A stretch of 64,000 bases of DNA from CAJXJP01 sp964022365. GTDB taxonomy: Bacteria > Patescibacteriota > Gracilibacteria > BD1-5 > UBA6164. Positions 63,786-64,000 of this stretch are shown here, piece by piece. Both the position numbers and the translations under genes were made by a program. How positions within the stretch are numbered: the stretch's first letter is position 1; every line of letters starts with the position of its first letter. The stretch covers positions 62,001-126,000 of the forward strand of contig CAXHZN010000003.1 of the NCBI GenBank assembly GCA_964022365.1, in the 5' to 3' direction. The notes under the pieces are model-generated. The model had not been told where the DNA came from and searched no databases. It saw nothing but the letters and a program-made list of their open reading frames with translations.

Positions 63786-64000
63786 ATGACTTTAGAAATC
63801 ATAGATATTTTATATATCACTTTAATTATTTTCACGACTATAATCGGGACACTGCTGACTTTGGTTTTAATCAGAGTTATGAAAGCTTTGTGAATGGTTA
63901 TGGAAATCGTAGATTTTTATGAAAAAATTAAAGAAATAATCTGAGCATATAAACAAATTCCTGATGTTTTAAAAGAAAAAGCAAAAGAATTTATGAAAAA
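63786..64000 (+). CDS. Membrane protein, truncated by the window end
   Basis: The first 71 residues are visible: MTLEIIDILYITLIIFTTII is followed by GTLLTLVLIRVMKALGMVME, together one membrane segment, then a charged helix (FYEKIKEIIGAYKQIPDVLK). Two UGA-Gly codons occur in frame. The 20-base gap to the thioredoxin-like gene suggests an operon. The rest lies beyond position 64000. Confidence 0.6.

Noticed and set aside
1..64000. UGA as tryptophan (code 4) in place of glycine
   Set aside because: UGA positions match conserved glycines (Walker A, GGEEF, GVGLAAPQ, S3 codon 2), while conserved tryptophans use TGG.
1..64000. tRNA, rRNA, CRISPR or insertion sequences
   Set aside because: I found no T-loop/cloverleaf pattern, no rRNA-like stretch, no regularly spaced repeats and no transposase.

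Overview
This window is AT-rich DNA from a bacterium that reads UGA as glycine (translation table 25), as known for Absconditabacteria (SR1) and Gracilibacteria (BD1-5) of the Patescibacteria/CPR. Under the standard code most genes fall into fragments. With UGA read as Gly they become full-length proteins, and the in-frame UGAs sit at invariant glycines: Walker A of the uridine kinase, GGEEF of a diguanylate cyclase, GVGLAAPQ of peptide deformylase, the start of ribosomal S3, and the residue before the prepilin cleavage site. No gene I could delimit ends in UGA; all stop at TAA or TAG. All coordinates below use this code.

Layout. 10-7816 (minus): rnpA, rpmH, pyrH, a membrane-anchored protein, RNase J, then an operon of four small secreted/membrane proteins (three with a VirB2-like layout) and an HExxH metallopeptidase. 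7925-13752 (plus): a GT4 glycosyltransferase, an O-antigen ligase/polymerase-like protein, and two exported proteins. 13794-26711 (minus): one uninterrupted 4,305-residue exported protein with Ig-like, FG-GAP-like and calcium-binding segments. 26881-31262 (minus): serS, a FemXAB transferase, a uridine kinase-CYTH fusion and ruvB. Next come an anchored protein with an apparent frameshift and def (plus). 32918-43026 (minus): the ribosomal protein cluster from rplC to rplO plus secY, with rpsJ and rpmD missing from their usual places. 43221-45575 (minus): a GGDEF protein and a 67-residue protein. 45758-59931 (plus): pheS, a membrane protein, a WecA/MraY-type transferase, a type IV pilin-like protein, fmt, an ABC-2 permease, prmC, fusA, rny, efp, lgt and comEC. 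59928-63105 (minus): a hypothetical protein, gatA and rplS. 63280 to the end (plus): a thioredoxin-fold-like protein and a truncated membrane protein.

Taken together, this is a small-genome core (translation, RNA decay, protein export) interleaved with envelope genes: polysaccharide synthesis, peptidoglycan branching, lipoprotein maturation, a pilin plus ComEC pointing to DNA uptake, VirB2-like proteins, and the giant surface protein. That would fit a cell living attached to other cells, but the lifestyle is inference. EF-G and EF-P contain no UGA, while envelope genes are full of it, so recoded codon use appears to fall as expression rises. I saw no rRNA, tRNA, insertion sequence or CRISPR array.
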